Source: Limnohabitans kasalickyi
GTDB taxonomy: Bacteria > Pseudomonadota > Gammaproteobacteria > Burkholderiales > Burkholderiaceae_C
Length of the DNA: 64,000 nucleotides
Direction: 5' to 3'
NCBI GenBank assembly: GCA_965234325.1
Contig: OZ248407.1
Span: 806,001-870,000, forward strand
In this document: one piece after another, positions 55,794-64,000 of the stretch
Numbering within the stretch: position 1 is the first letter of the stretch
Layout of the letters: the number at the start of each line of letters is the position of its first letter
The notes under the pieces: generated by a model
What the model saw: the letters and a program-made list of their open reading frames with translations, nothing else
Told to the model about the DNA's origin: nothing
The model's database searches: none
Position numbers and translations under genes: made by a program

Positions 55794-58700
55794 ATGACCA
55801 CGGCTGCCGACAAAGCACACATGCAACTCCAGGGTTTGTACGACCCATCCAATGAACACGACGCCTGTGGCGTGGGCTTTGTCGCTCACATCAAGGGTAA
55901 AAAGAGCCACGCCATCGTGGGTCAAGCGCTCAAAATTTTGGAAAACCTCGACCACCGTGGCGCTGTGGGTGCTGACGCACTCATGGGCGACGGCGCCGGT
56001 ATCTTGATTCAATTGCCTGATGCGCTGTACCGCGAAGAGATGGCCAAACAAGGCGTCAACCTGCCCCCCATGGGCGAGTACGGCGTGGGCATGGTGTTCT
56101 TGCCCAAAGAAAGCGCGTCGCGCTTGGCATGTGAGCAAGAGCTAGAACGCGCTGTCAAAGCCGAAGGCCAGGTGCTCTTGGGTTGGCGCGATGTGCCGGT
56201 CAACCTCGACATGCCCATGTCGCCGCGCGTGCGCGAAAAAGAGCCAGTGATTCGTCAAATCTTCATCGGTCGCGGCAATGACGTGATCGTCCAAGACGCG
56301 CTTGAGCGCAAGCTGTACGTCATCCGCAAGACAGCCAGCGCCGCGATTCAGCACTTGAATTTGAAGCACGGCAAAGAGTATTACGTGCCGAGCATGTCTA
56401 GCCGAACCATCATCTACAAAGGCTTGTTGCTTGCCGACCAAGTGGGTACTTATTACCGCGACTTGACCGACGAGCGCTGCGTGTCCGCACTCGGTTTGGT
56501 GCACCAACGGTTTTCGACCAACACTTTCCCAGAGTGGCCATTGGCTCACCCTTACCGCTATGTGGCGCACAACGGTGAAATCAACACCGTCAAAGGAAAC
56601 TACAACTGGATGAAGGCCCGCGAAGGCGTGATGTCTTCCCCCGTGTTGGGCGACGACCTGAAAAAGCTCTATCCCATCAGTTTTGCTGACCAATCCGACA
56701 CCGCCACCTTCGACAACTGTCTCGAATTGATGACGATGGCGGGTTACCCCATCAGCCAAGCCGTGATGATGATGATCCCAGAGCCATGGGAAAACCACAG
56801 CACCATGGACGAGCGCCGCAAGGCCTTCTACGAATACCACGCGGCGATGTTGGAGCCATGGGATGGCCCAGCTTCCATCGTGTTCACCGACGGTCGCCAA
56901 ATTGGCGCCACGCTGGACCGCAACGGTTTGCGTCCTTCACGCTACTGCATCACCGACGACGACATGGTCATCATGGGTTCTGAGTCTGGCGTGTTGCCAG
57001 TACCAGAGAGCAAGATCGTTCGCAAGTGGCGTCTGCAGCCCGGCAAGATGTTCTTGATCGACCTCGAACAAGGTCGCATGATCGATGACGACGAACTCAA
57101 AGCGGGTCTGACCAACACCAAGCCTTACAAACAGTGGATCGAAAACGTCCGCGTCAAGCTCGACGACGTCAAAGCCCACGAAGGTGAAACCGCGCAAGCC
57201 AGTGACGTGTCGTTGCTCGACCGTCAACAAGCCTTCGGCTACAGCCAAGAAGACATCAAGTTCTTGATGGCGCCTATGGCTATCAATGGCGAAGAGGGCA
57301 TTGGCTCGATGGGCAACGACAGCCCCTTGGCTGTGTTGTCTGGTAAAAACAAGCCGCTGTACAACTACTTCAAGCAGTTGTTTGCGCAGGTGACCAACCC
57401 ACCGATCGACCCGATCCGTGAAGCCATCGTCATGTCGTTGGTGTCGTTCGTGGGCCCCAAGCCCAACTTGCTGGACATCAACCAAGTCAACCCACCCATG
57501 CGTTTGGAAGTCAGCCAGCCCGTGCTGAATTTTGCAGACATGGCCAAGTTGCGTGACATCGAGCTCTACACACACGGCAAGTTTAAGAGCGCCACGCTCG
57601 ACATGACGTACCCCTTGGCGTGGGGCCACGACGGCGTGGAAGCCAAGTTGGCGTCGCTGTGCGCCGAAGCTGTGGACGCCATCAAAGGCGGTCACAACAT
57701 CCTCATCATCAGTGACCGCGCTGTGAGCGCCACCCAGGTTGCGATTCCTGCTGTGTTGGCTTTGTCGGCCATTCACCAGCATTTGGTGCGTGAAGGCTTG
57801 CGCACCACCGCTGGTTTGGTGGTGGAGACAGGCAGTGCCCGTGAAGTGCATCACTTCGCTGTGTTGGCAGGTTACGGCGCAGAAGCCGTGCATCCCTACC
57901 TCGCGCTCGAAACGCTGGCTAATTTGCACAAAGATTTGCCCGCGGATTTGTCCACTGAAAAAGCCGTCTACAACTACATCAAAGCCATCGGCAAAGGCCT
58001 GTCGAAGATCATGTCCAAGATGGGCGTGTCGACTTACATGTCTTACTGCGGCGCCCAATTGTTTGAAGCCATTGGCATCAACACCGAGACCGTGCAAAAG
58101 TACTTCACCGGCACGCCTAGCCGCGTGGAAGGCATCGGCATTTTTGAAATGGCCGAAGAAGGCATCCGCATGCACATGGCCGCTTTTGGCGAAGACCCCG
58201 TGCTGGCCAACAGGTTAGAGACCGGCGGCGAATACGCTTGGCGCGCCCGCGGTGAAGAGCACATGTGGACGCCTGATGCGATTGCCAAGTTGCAGCACAG
58301 CACACGTTCGAACAACTTCAACACGTACAAAGAGTACGCACAAATCGTCAACGACCAAAACAAGCGTCACCTGACCTTGCGCGGTTTGTTCGAGTTCAAG
58401 ATTGACCCCGCCAAAGCCATCTCGGTCGATGAGGTAGAGCCAGCGACTGAAATCGTCAAACGTTTCGCCACGGGTGCGATGTCGTTGGGTTCTATTTCTA
58501 CAGAAGCACACGCCACTTTGGCCGTCGCGATGAACCGCATTGGCGGCAAGTCCAACACGGGCGAGGGGGGTGAAGACCCTGCGCGTTACCGCAACGAACT
58601 CAAAGGCATCCCGATCAAGCAGGGCGACACACTCAAAACCATCATTGGCGACGATGTGGTCGAAGTGGATATGCCTTTGCTGGCGGGTGACAGCCTGCGT

Positions 58701-60500
58701 TCACGCATCAAGCAAGTGGCTTCGGGCCGCTTTGGTGTGACGGCTGAATACCTGTCGTCCTCTGACCAAATTCAGATCAAGATGGCCCAAGGCGCCAAGC
58801 CCGGCGAAGGTGGTCAGTTGCCCGGCGCGAAAGTGTCTGAGTACATCGGCAAGTTGCGCTACAGCGTGCCAGGCGTGGGCTTGATTTCGCCCCCGCCACA
58901 CCACGACATCTATTCGATCGAAGACTTGGCACAGCTGATTCACGATTTGAAGAACGTCGCCCCACACGCCGACATCAGCGTGAAGCTGGTGTCTGAAATT
59001 GGCGTGGGCACCATTGCCGCCGGCGTGGCCAAGTGCAAGGCCGATCACGTGGTGATCGCGGGCCATGACGGTGGTACAGGCGCTTCGCCTTGGTCGTCCA
59101 TCAAGCATTGCGGTTCGCCTTGGGAAATCGGCTTGGCCGAAACCCAACAAACCTTGGTGTTGAACGGTTTGCGCGGTCGTATCCGTGTGCAAGCTGACGG
59201 CCAAATGAAGACCGGCCGCGACGTGGCTGTGGGCGCTTTGTTGGGCGCTGACGAGTTTGGCTTCGCCACCGCACCTCTGGTGGTTGAAGGTTGCGTCATG
59301 ATGCGCAAGTGTCACTTGAACACTTGCCCTGTGGGTGTGGCCACACAAGACCCTGAGTTGCGCAAGAAGTTCACAGGCAAGCCTGAGCACGTCGTCAACT
59401 ACTTCTTCTTCATTGCAGAAGAAGTGCGTCAAATCATGGCGCAGTTGGGCATCCGTAAATTTGATGATTTGATCGGTCGTGCTGATTTGCTCGACATGCG
59501 TCAAGGCATTGAGCACTGGAAAGCGTCTGGCCTTGACTTCGGTCGTTTGTTGGCCGTGCCTCAAGTGGGCAACGATGTGCCTAAGTTCCATGTGGCCCAG
59601 CAAGACCACGGCTTGGAAAAAGCACTGGACCAAAAACTCATCGAGAAATCCAAGCCCGCCATCGAGCGCGGCGAGAAGGTGCAGTTCATGGAAGTGGCCC
59701 GCAACGTCAACCGCTCCGTCGGTGCGATGTTGTCTGGCGCTGTGACCAAGGTGCACCCTGAAGGTTTGCCCGATGACAGCATCCGTATTCAGTTAGAAGG
59801 CACGGGCGGTCAATCGTTCGGCGCGTTCTTGTGCAACGGCATCACGCTGTACCTCATTGGCGACGCCAACGACTACACCGGCAAAGGCCTCTCCGGTGGT
59901 CGCGTGGTGGTGCGACCAAGCCTCGACTTCCGTGGCGATGCCGTGAACAACATCATCGTGGGTAACACCGTGATGATTGGTGCGACACGCGGCGAAGCGT
60001 TCTTCTCTGGCGTGGCTGGCGAGCGTTTTGCTGTGCGTTTGTCTGGCGCGACCGCTGTGGTCGAAGGCACAGGCGATCACGGTTGCGAATACATGACGGG
60101 CGGCACAGTCGCGGTGTTGGGTAAAACCGGCCGCAACTTCGCAGCGGGCATGAGCGGCGGTGTGGCGTACGTGTACGACGAAGACGGCCAGTTCGACAAA
60201 AAGTGCAACACCGCCATGGTTTCCATGGAAAAAGTGTTGACCGCCGCGCAGCAAGAAGACACCTTGCCACGCGCCATTTGGCACCGCGACCAAACCGACG
60301 AAGCACAACTCAAGAAGTTGCTCGAAGACCACCACCGTTGGACGGGCTCCAAGCGCGCCCGCGACTTGTTGGACAACTGGGACACCGCACGCGCCAAGTT
60401 CGTCAAAGTGTTCCCCAACGAATACAAGCGCGCATTGGGCGAGATCAACGGCAAAAAAGCCGACGCTGCAGCCAAGGCTCAAAAGCCTGTCGCCGCTTAA
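55794..60500 (+). CDS. gltB: Glutamate synthase large subunit
   Basis: NADPH-GOGAT alpha subunit converting 2-oxoglutarate and glutamine to two glutamates, 1568 aa. A 24-residue propeptide precedes the catalytic Cys25 in EHDACGVGFVAHIKG, which becomes the N-terminal nucleophile of the glutaminase domain (to ~430). The synthase domain binds FMN (VIAGHDGGTGASPW) and a [3Fe-4S] cluster on CVMMRKCHLNTCPVGVATQ. The C-terminal beta-helix runs from ~1280 (GGRVVVRPS, NTVMIGATRGEAF). ATG 55794 follows TGAGGA. gltD starts 30 bases later. Confidence 0.98.
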   Translation: MTTAADKAHMQLQGLYDPSNEHDACGVGFVAHIKGKKSHAIVGQALKILENLDHRGAVGADALMGDGAGILIQLPDALYREEMAKQGVNLPPMGEYGVGMVFLPKESASRLACEQELERAVKAEGQVLLGWRDVPVNLDMPMSPRVREKEPVIRQIFIGRGNDVIVQDALERKLYVIRKTASAAIQHLNLKHGKEYYVPSMSSRTIIYKGLLLADQVGTYYRDLTDERCVSALGLVHQRFSTNTFPEWPLAHPYRYVAHNGEINTVKGNYNWMKAREGVMSSPVLGDDLKKLYPISFADQSDTATFDNCLELMTMAGYPISQAVMMMIPEPWENHSTMDERRKAFYEYHAAMLEPWDGPASIVFTDGRQIGATLDRNGLRPSRYCITDDDMVIMGSESGVLPVPESKIVRKWRLQPGKMFLIDLEQGRMIDDDELKAGLTNTKPYKQWIENVRVKLDDVKAHEGETAQASDVSLLDRQQAFGYSQEDIKFLMAPMAINGEEGIGSMGNDSPLAVLSGKNKPLYNYFKQLFAQVTNPPIDPIREAIVMSLVSFVGPKPNLLDINQVNPPMRLEVSQPVLNFADMAKLRDIELYTHGKFKSATLDMTYPLAWGHDGVEAKLASLCAEAVDAIKGGHNILIISDRAVSATQVAIPAVLALSAIHQHLVREGLRTTAGLVVETGSAREVHHFAVLAGYGAEAVHPYLALETLANLHKDLPADLSTEKAVYNYIKAIGKGLSKIMSKMGVSTYMSYCGAQLFEAIGINTETVQKYFTGTPSRVEGIGIFEMAEEGIRMHMAAFGEDPVLANRLETGGEYAWRARGEEHMWTPDAIAKLQHSTRSNNFNTYKEYAQIVNDQNKRHLTLRGLFEFKIDPAKAISVDEVEPATEIVKRFATGAMSLGSISTEAHATLAVAMNRIGGKSNTGEGGEDPARYRNELKGIPIKQGDTLKTIIGDDVVEVDMPLLAGDSLRSRIKQVASGRFGVTAEYLSSSDQIQIKMAQGAKPGEGGQLPGAKVSEYIGKLRYSVPGVGLISPPPHHDIYSIEDLAQLIHDLKNVAPHADISVKLVSEIGVGTIAAGVAKCKADHVVIAGHDGGTGASPWSSIKHCGSPWEIGLAETQQTLVLNGLRGRIRVQADGQMKTGRDVAVGALLGADEFGFATAPLVVEGCVMMRKCHLNTCPVGVATQDPELRKKFTGKPEHVVNYFFFIAEEVRQIMAQLGIRKFDDLIGRADLLDMRQGIEHWKASGLDFGRLLAVPQVGNDVPKFHVAQQDHGLEKALDQKLIEKSKPAIERGEKVQFMEVARNVNRSVGAMLSGAVTKVHPEGLPDDSIRIQLEGTGGQSFGAFLCNGITLYLIGDANDYTGKGLSGGRVVVRPSLDFRGDAVNNIIVGNTVMIGATRGEAFFSGVAGERFAVRLSGATAVVEGTGDHGCEYMTGGTVAVLGKTGRNFAAGMSGGVAYVYDEDGQFDKKCNTAMVSMEKVLTAAQQEDTLPRAIWHRDQTDEAQLKKLLEDHHRWTGSKRARDLLDNWDTARAKFVKVFPNEYKRALGEINGKKADAAAKAQKPVAA

Positions 60501-60530
60501 CCCAACGCCAAAGCATAAGGATTAGAAATC

Positions 60531-62012
60531 ATGGGAAAAGTCACTGGCTTCATGGAAATTGAGCGTTTGGAAGAGGGCTACAAGCCTGTCAAAGAACGTC
60601 TGAAAAACTACGACGAGTTCGTCATCGCTTTGGACGATGGCCAAGCCAAACAACAAGCGGCGCGTTGCATGGACTGCGGCACACCGTTTTGTAACAACGG
60701 CTGTCCTGTCAACAACATCATTCCGGACTTCAACGAATTGGTGTACCAAGACGATTGGAAAAACGCGATTGACGTGCTGCACAGCACCAACAACTTCCCT
60801 GAGTTCACGGGCCGCATTTGCCCCGCACCTTGCGAAGCCGCTTGTGTGGTGAACGTCAATGGGGATGCGGTGGGCATCAAGTCGATCGAGCACGCCATCA
60901 TCGACAAAGCGTGGAATGAAGGTTGGGTGGTCGCTCAGCCTGCCAAGCACAAGACGGGCAAAAAAGTGGCGGTCGTGGGTTCTGGCCCTGCCGGCATGGC
61001 CGCTGCCCAGCAGTTGGCACGTGTGGGCCATGATGTGACTTTGTTCGAAAAGAACGACCGCATCGGTGGTTTGCTGCGCTACGGCATTCCCGATTTCAAA
61101 ATGGAAAAGTCACACATCGACCGTCGCGCCAAGCAGCTGGCTGCTGAGGGTGTGACCATCCGCACCAACGTGATGGTGGGCGAGTTGCCTAAGGGCTCCA
61201 AGGTCACCAACTGGGCGGTTGAGACCATCAGCCCCGCACAGTTGCAAAAAGACTTTGACGCCGTGTTGTTGACCGGTGGCTCTGAGCAGTCTCGCGACTT
61301 GCCGGCCCCTGGCCGTGACTTGGCAGGCATTCACTTCGCGATGGAGTTTTTGCCCCAACAAAACAAGGTCAACGGCGGCGACAAGGTCAAAGACCAATTG
61401 CGCGCTGACGGCAAACATGTGGTGGTCATCGGCGGTGGCGACACCGGCTCTGACTGCGTGGGCACCAGCACACGCCACGGGGCTACGGGCGTGGTTCAGT
61501 TCGAGGTGATGCCTATGCCGCCCGAGCACGAGGACAAGCCCATGGTGTGGCCTTACTGGCCGCTGAAGCTGCGCACCAGCTCTAGCCACGACGAGAGCGC
61601 TGAAAAAGGGTTGCTCAAGCGCGAATTCGCTATTTCGACCAAAGAGTTCATCGGTGAAAACGGCAAAGTCACTGGCGTCAAGACCGTTCGTGTGGAATGG
61701 AAAGACGGCAAGATGGTCGAAGTTGCGGGCAGCGAAGAAATCATCAAAGCCGACCTCGTGTTGCTGGCGATGGGCTTCGTCAACCCTGTGGCCACCATTT
61801 TGGAAGGCTTCGGCGTCGAGAAAGACGCACGCGGCAACGCCAAGGCAACGACCGAGTTCACCGGTGGCTACGCCACCAACGTGCCCAAAGTGTTTGCCGC
61901 AGGCGACATCCGCCGTGGTCAATCGTTGGTGGTGTGGGCCATTCGCGAAGGCCGTCAAGCAGCGCGTTCGGTGGACGAGTTCTTGATGGGCGCGAGCAAC
62001 TTGCCGCGTTAA
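60531..62012 (+). CDS. gltD: Glutamate synthase small subunit
   Basis: GOGAT beta subunit passing NADPH electrons to GltB, 493 aa. The N-terminal Fe-S Cys cluster CMDCGTPFCNNGCPVNN is complete, with CPAPCEAACVVN. The FAD motif is VAVVGSGPAGMAAAQQLARVG, the NADPH motif VVIGGGDTGSDCVGTSTRHG, and the C-terminal FAD contact AAGDIRRGQSLVVWAIREGR. Confidence 0.98.
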   Translation: MGKVTGFMEIERLEEGYKPVKERLKNYDEFVIALDDGQAKQQAARCMDCGTPFCNNGCPVNNIIPDFNELVYQDDWKNAIDVLHSTNNFPEFTGRICPAPCEAACVVNVNGDAVGIKSIEHAIIDKAWNEGWVVAQPAKHKTGKKVAVVGSGPAGMAAAQQLARVGHDVTLFEKNDRIGGLLRYGIPDFKMEKSHIDRRAKQLAAEGVTIRTNVMVGELPKGSKVTNWAVETISPAQLQKDFDAVLLTGGSEQSRDLPAPGRDLAGIHFAMEFLPQQNKVNGGDKVKDQLRADGKHVVVIGGGDTGSDCVGTSTRHGATGVVQFEVMPMPPEHEDKPMVWPYWPLKLRTSSSHDESAEKGLLKREFAISTKEFIGENGKVTGVKTVRVEWKDGKMVEVAGSEEIIKADLVLLAMGFVNPVATILEGFGVEKDARGNAKATTEFTGGYATNVPKVFAAGDIRRGQSLVVWAIREGRQAARSVDEFLMGASNLPR

Positions 62013-62060
62013 TTTCTCATCTTTACAAGCCTGAAACGGCTTGGTTCTAAAATAGCAAGG

Positions 62061-62094
62061 GCTGGCCTGTTTTATCAATAGGTCAGCTTTTGTT
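62061..62094 (+). terminator. Hairpin with T tract between gltD and mlaF
   Basis: GCTGGCCT (62061-62068) pairs with AGGTCAGC (62080-62087), one G-U pair, followed by TTTTGTTT. It resembles a terminator for gltBD, but its right arm also contains the only SD-like AGGT of mlaF, whose ATG is at 62098. It may instead modulate mlaF translation. Confidence 0.55.
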
Positions 62095-62097
62095 TCT

Positions 62098-62931
62098 ATG
62101 ACTATCACTTCTTCCTTAAATACAAACCCTGACGCCTTGGTCGAACTGCGCGACATCCGCTTTGGCTATGGCGAGCGTGTCATCTTGGATGGCATCAGCT
62201 TGACGGTGCCCCGCGGCAAAGTCACGGCCTTGATGGGCGCATCGGGCGGAGGCAAGACCACTGTGCTGCGCCTGATCGGCGGGCAATACCGCGCCCAGTC
62301 CGGTAGTTTGACCTTTGACGGCCAAGAAATCGCCTCACTCGATCAAGCGGGTTTGTATGCCGTGCGCCGACGCATGGGGATGTTGTTTCAGTTTGGTGCG
62401 TTGTTCACCGACTTGAGTGTGTTTGACAACGTGGCTTTCCCTTTGCGCGAGCACACCGACTTGAGCGAATCCATGGTTCGCGACATCGTGTTGATGAAGC
62501 TCGAAGCTGTGGGCTTGCGTGGCGCCCGAGACTTGATGCCCAGCCAGGTGTCAGGCGGAATGGCACGACGCGTGGCTTTGGCCCGCGCCATGGCCCTCGA
62601 TCCGCAATTGGTGATGTATGACGAGCCCTTTGCGGGTTTGGACCCCATTTCTCTCGGCACCGCTGCCCGTTTGATTCGCCAACTCAACGACACACTGGGT
62701 TTGACCAGCGTGATCGTGTCGCACGATTTGGACGAAACCTTCCACATCGCCGACCAAGTGATCGTGCTGGCCAACGGCAAGATTGCCGCGCAAGGTACGC
62801 CCGATGAAGTGCGCCACAGCACCGATCCGTTGGTGAAGCAGTTTGTCAGCGCAGCGCCCGATGGCCCTGTGCGCTTTCACTACCCAGGTCCGTCGGTGGC
62901 GCAAGACTTTGGCGTGGAAGGCAAGGCATGA
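62098..62931 (+). CDS. mlaF: Phospholipid transport ABC ATP-binding protein MlaF
   Basis: ATPase of the MlaFEDB complex moving phospholipids between membranes, 277 aa. Walker A is LMGASGGGKTTVLRL, Q-loop FQFGALFTDLSVFDNV, signature VSGGMARRVALARA, Walker B LVMYDEPFAGLD, H-loop VSHDLDE. FPLREHTDLSESMVRDIV is characteristic of MlaF. It overlaps mlaE by 4 bases. Confidence 0.96.
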   Translation: MTITSSLNTNPDALVELRDIRFGYGERVILDGISLTVPRGKVTALMGASGGGKTTVLRLIGGQYRAQSGSLTFDGQEIASLDQAGLYAVRRRMGMLFQFGALFTDLSVFDNVAFPLREHTDLSESMVRDIVLMKLEAVGLRGARDLMPSQVSGGMARRVALARAMALDPQLVMYDEPFAGLDPISLGTAARLIRQLNDTLGLTSVIVSHDLDETFHIADQVIVLANGKIAAQGTPDEVRHSTDPLVKQFVSAAPDGPVRFHYPGPSVAQDFGVEGKA

Positions 62932-63704
62932 AATTCGTCGCCAATTTAGGGTTTGTAATTCGTTGTTACCTGGCGGATTTGGGCCAAGCAACCCGCTTAT
63001 TCATTCGTTTGGTGTCCTTGTTCGGCAGCAACATGCGCCGCTTTGGGCTGGTGCGCGATCAGGTGCATTTTTTGGGTAATTACTCGTTGGCCATCATTGG
63101 GGTCTCTGGCTTGTTTGTTGGGTTTGTGCTCAGCTTACAGGGCTACTACACCTTGCAACGTTACGGTTCATCTGAGGCTTTGGGCTTGTTGGTGGCGTTG
63201 AGTTTGGTGCGTGAACTCGGGCCCGTGGTGAGTGCTTTGTTGTTTGCGGGGCGTGCGGGCACGTCCCTGACTGCCGAAATCGGTTTGATGAAAGCCGGTG
63301 AGCAACTCAGCGCGATGGACTTGATGGCTGTCGACCCCGTGCAACGCATCTTGGGGCCTCGTTTTTGGGGCGGCATCATCGCGTTGCCTTTGCTCTCCGC
63401 CGTGTTCAGCGCGGTAGGTATTTTGGGGGGCTGGGTGGTGGCCGTGTTGATGATTGGCGTCGATGCAGGCTCATTTTGGAGCCAGATGCAAGGCGGCGTT
63501 GACGTTTGGAAAGACGTGGGCAACGGCGTCATCAAAAGCGTGGTGTTTGGTGTCACGGTCACGTTTGTGGCCTTGCTGCAAGGTTATGAAGCGCAGCCCA
63601 CGCCCGAAGGCGTGTCGCGTGCGACCACCCGCACGGTGGTGGTGGCCTCGTTGGCCGTGTTGGGTTTGGACTTTGTCCTCACAGCCCTGATGTTCAGTAT
63701 TTGA
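62928..63704 (+). CDS. mlaE: Phospholipid transport permease MlaE
   Basis: MlaE/YrbE permease, 258 aa, with five to six transmembrane segments. The family block is LVRELGPVVSALLFAGRAGTSLTAEIGLMKAGEQLSAMDLMAVDPV, and KSVVFGVTVTFVALLQGYEAQPTPEGVSRATTRTVV at the C-terminus. ATGA overlap with mlaF. Confidence 0.96.
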   Translation: MKFVANLGFVIRCYLADLGQATRLFIRLVSLFGSNMRRFGLVRDQVHFLGNYSLAIIGVSGLFVGFVLSLQGYYTLQRYGSSEALGLLVALSLVRELGPVVSALLFAGRAGTSLTAEIGLMKAGEQLSAMDLMAVDPVQRILGPRFWGGIIALPLLSAVFSAVGILGGWVVAVLMIGVDAGSFWSQMQGGVDVWKDVGNGVIKSVVFGVTVTFVALLQGYEAQPTPEGVSRATTRTVVVASLAVLGLDFVLTALMFSI

Positions 63705-63719
63705 GAAAGAAGGAACGCA

Positions 63720-64000
63720 ATGCAACGCTCCAAAAATGATGTGTGGGTGGGTTTGTTTGTGCTGCTGGGCGCAGCAGCTATTTTGTTTTTGGCCTTGAAG
63801 TCGGCCAACTTGTTGAGTCTGAATTTTCAGTCCACGTACAAAGTCAGCGCACGCTTTGACAACATTGGCGGCTTAAAGCGTCAAGCGGCGGTCAAAAGTG
63901 CCGGCGTGGTGGTGGGCCGTGTTGAGTCGGTCACCTTCGATGACAAGACTTTCCAAGCCACGGTCAACATGAACCTGCAAAGCCAGTTCCAGTTCCCCAA
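63720..64000 (+). CDS. mlaD: Outer membrane lipid asymmetry protein MlaD (partial)
   Basis: First ~93 residues only; cut by the window edge. It begins MQRSKNDVWVGLFVLLG, one transmembrane helix (~8-28), then the MCE domain: VSARFDNIGGLKRQAAVKSAGVVVGRVESVTFDD. Hexameric MCE ring of the Mla complex. SD AAGGAAC lies 5 bases before the ATG; it starts 15 bases after mlaE. Confidence 0.93.
   Translation, partial: MQRSKNDVWVGLFVLLGAAAILFLALKSANLLSLNFQSTYKVSARFDNIGGLKRQAAVKSAGVVVGRVESVTFDDKTFQATVNMNLQSQFQFP

Noticed and set aside
56937..58175. Open frame of 412 codons on the minus strand opposite gltB
   Set aside because: It is the mirror of strong gltB coding, has a His/Val/Gln-rich composition typical of antisense frames in GC-rich genes, and shows no domain.

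Overview
The window is a chromosomal segment of a betaproteobacterium, most likely order Burkholderiales, family Comamonadaceae (relatives of Limnohabitans, Rhodoferax or Polaromonas). This rests on gene content and order: SAH riboswitch-ahcY-tlyA-metF, rplM-rpsI-erpA, metK next to two LpxL-type acyltransferases, mrcA divergent from a pil-aroK-aroB-dgt run, and gltBD followed by mlaFED. G+C is moderately high and the genes are packed tightly, often with 1-4 bp stop/start overlaps. No rRNA, tRNA, CRISPR array or prophage was seen, and no stretch above 300 bp lacks a gene.

Layout. 1-5.3 kb: a membrane-bound hybrid histidine kinase (-), then a SAH riboswitch and the methyl-cycle genes ahcY, tlyA, metF (+). 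5.3-9.3 kb: phenylacetyl-CoA epoxidase operon paaABCDE (-), with a long palindromic operator upstream. 9.3-15 kb: a HAD dehalogenase, rlmJ, the rplM-rpsI operon, erpA, then anmK and an M23 endopeptidase (-). 15-23 kb: tyrS, a CDF metal transporter, dtd, dbpA, then ybeY and phoH (-), ruvAB (+) and a histidine phosphatase (-). 23-28 kb: an acyl-CoA module with a TetR regulator, acyl-CoA dehydrogenase, DUF2147 protein, enoyl-CoA hydratase and two hotdog thioesterases. 28-34.7 kb: an Atm1-type ABC exporter, metK (-) behind a strongly structured leader, two lipid A acyltransferase paralogues, an alpha/beta hydrolase and engB (-). 34.8-41.7 kb: cytochrome c4, msrPQ, lysA and lptM (-), cyaY, and mrcA (-). 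41.8-48.7 kb: a condensed type IV pilus or competence operon in which PilM is fused to PilN and PilO to PilP, followed by a short PilQ, then aroK, aroB and dgt. 48.7-54.8 kb: an MFS permease, a DUF1415 protein, two methyltransferases, and a Bug-type solute receptor with an AtuA pair (-). 54.8-55.7 kb: a REP-associated tyrosine transposase (RAYT) flanked by oppositely oriented palindromes. 55.8-64 kb: gltBD and the start of the mla phospholipid-transport operon, with mlaD cut by the window edge.

Most of the window is core metabolism and housekeeping. ahcY, metF and metK serve one SAM cycle, with RNA control visible at ahcY and probable at metK. The least ordinary parts are the fused PilMN and PilOP proteins with a short secretin, the SD-masking metK leader, a perfect palindrome inside the mrcA promoter, and the RAYT unit whose downstream palindrome ends three bases before the predicted gltB -35 box.
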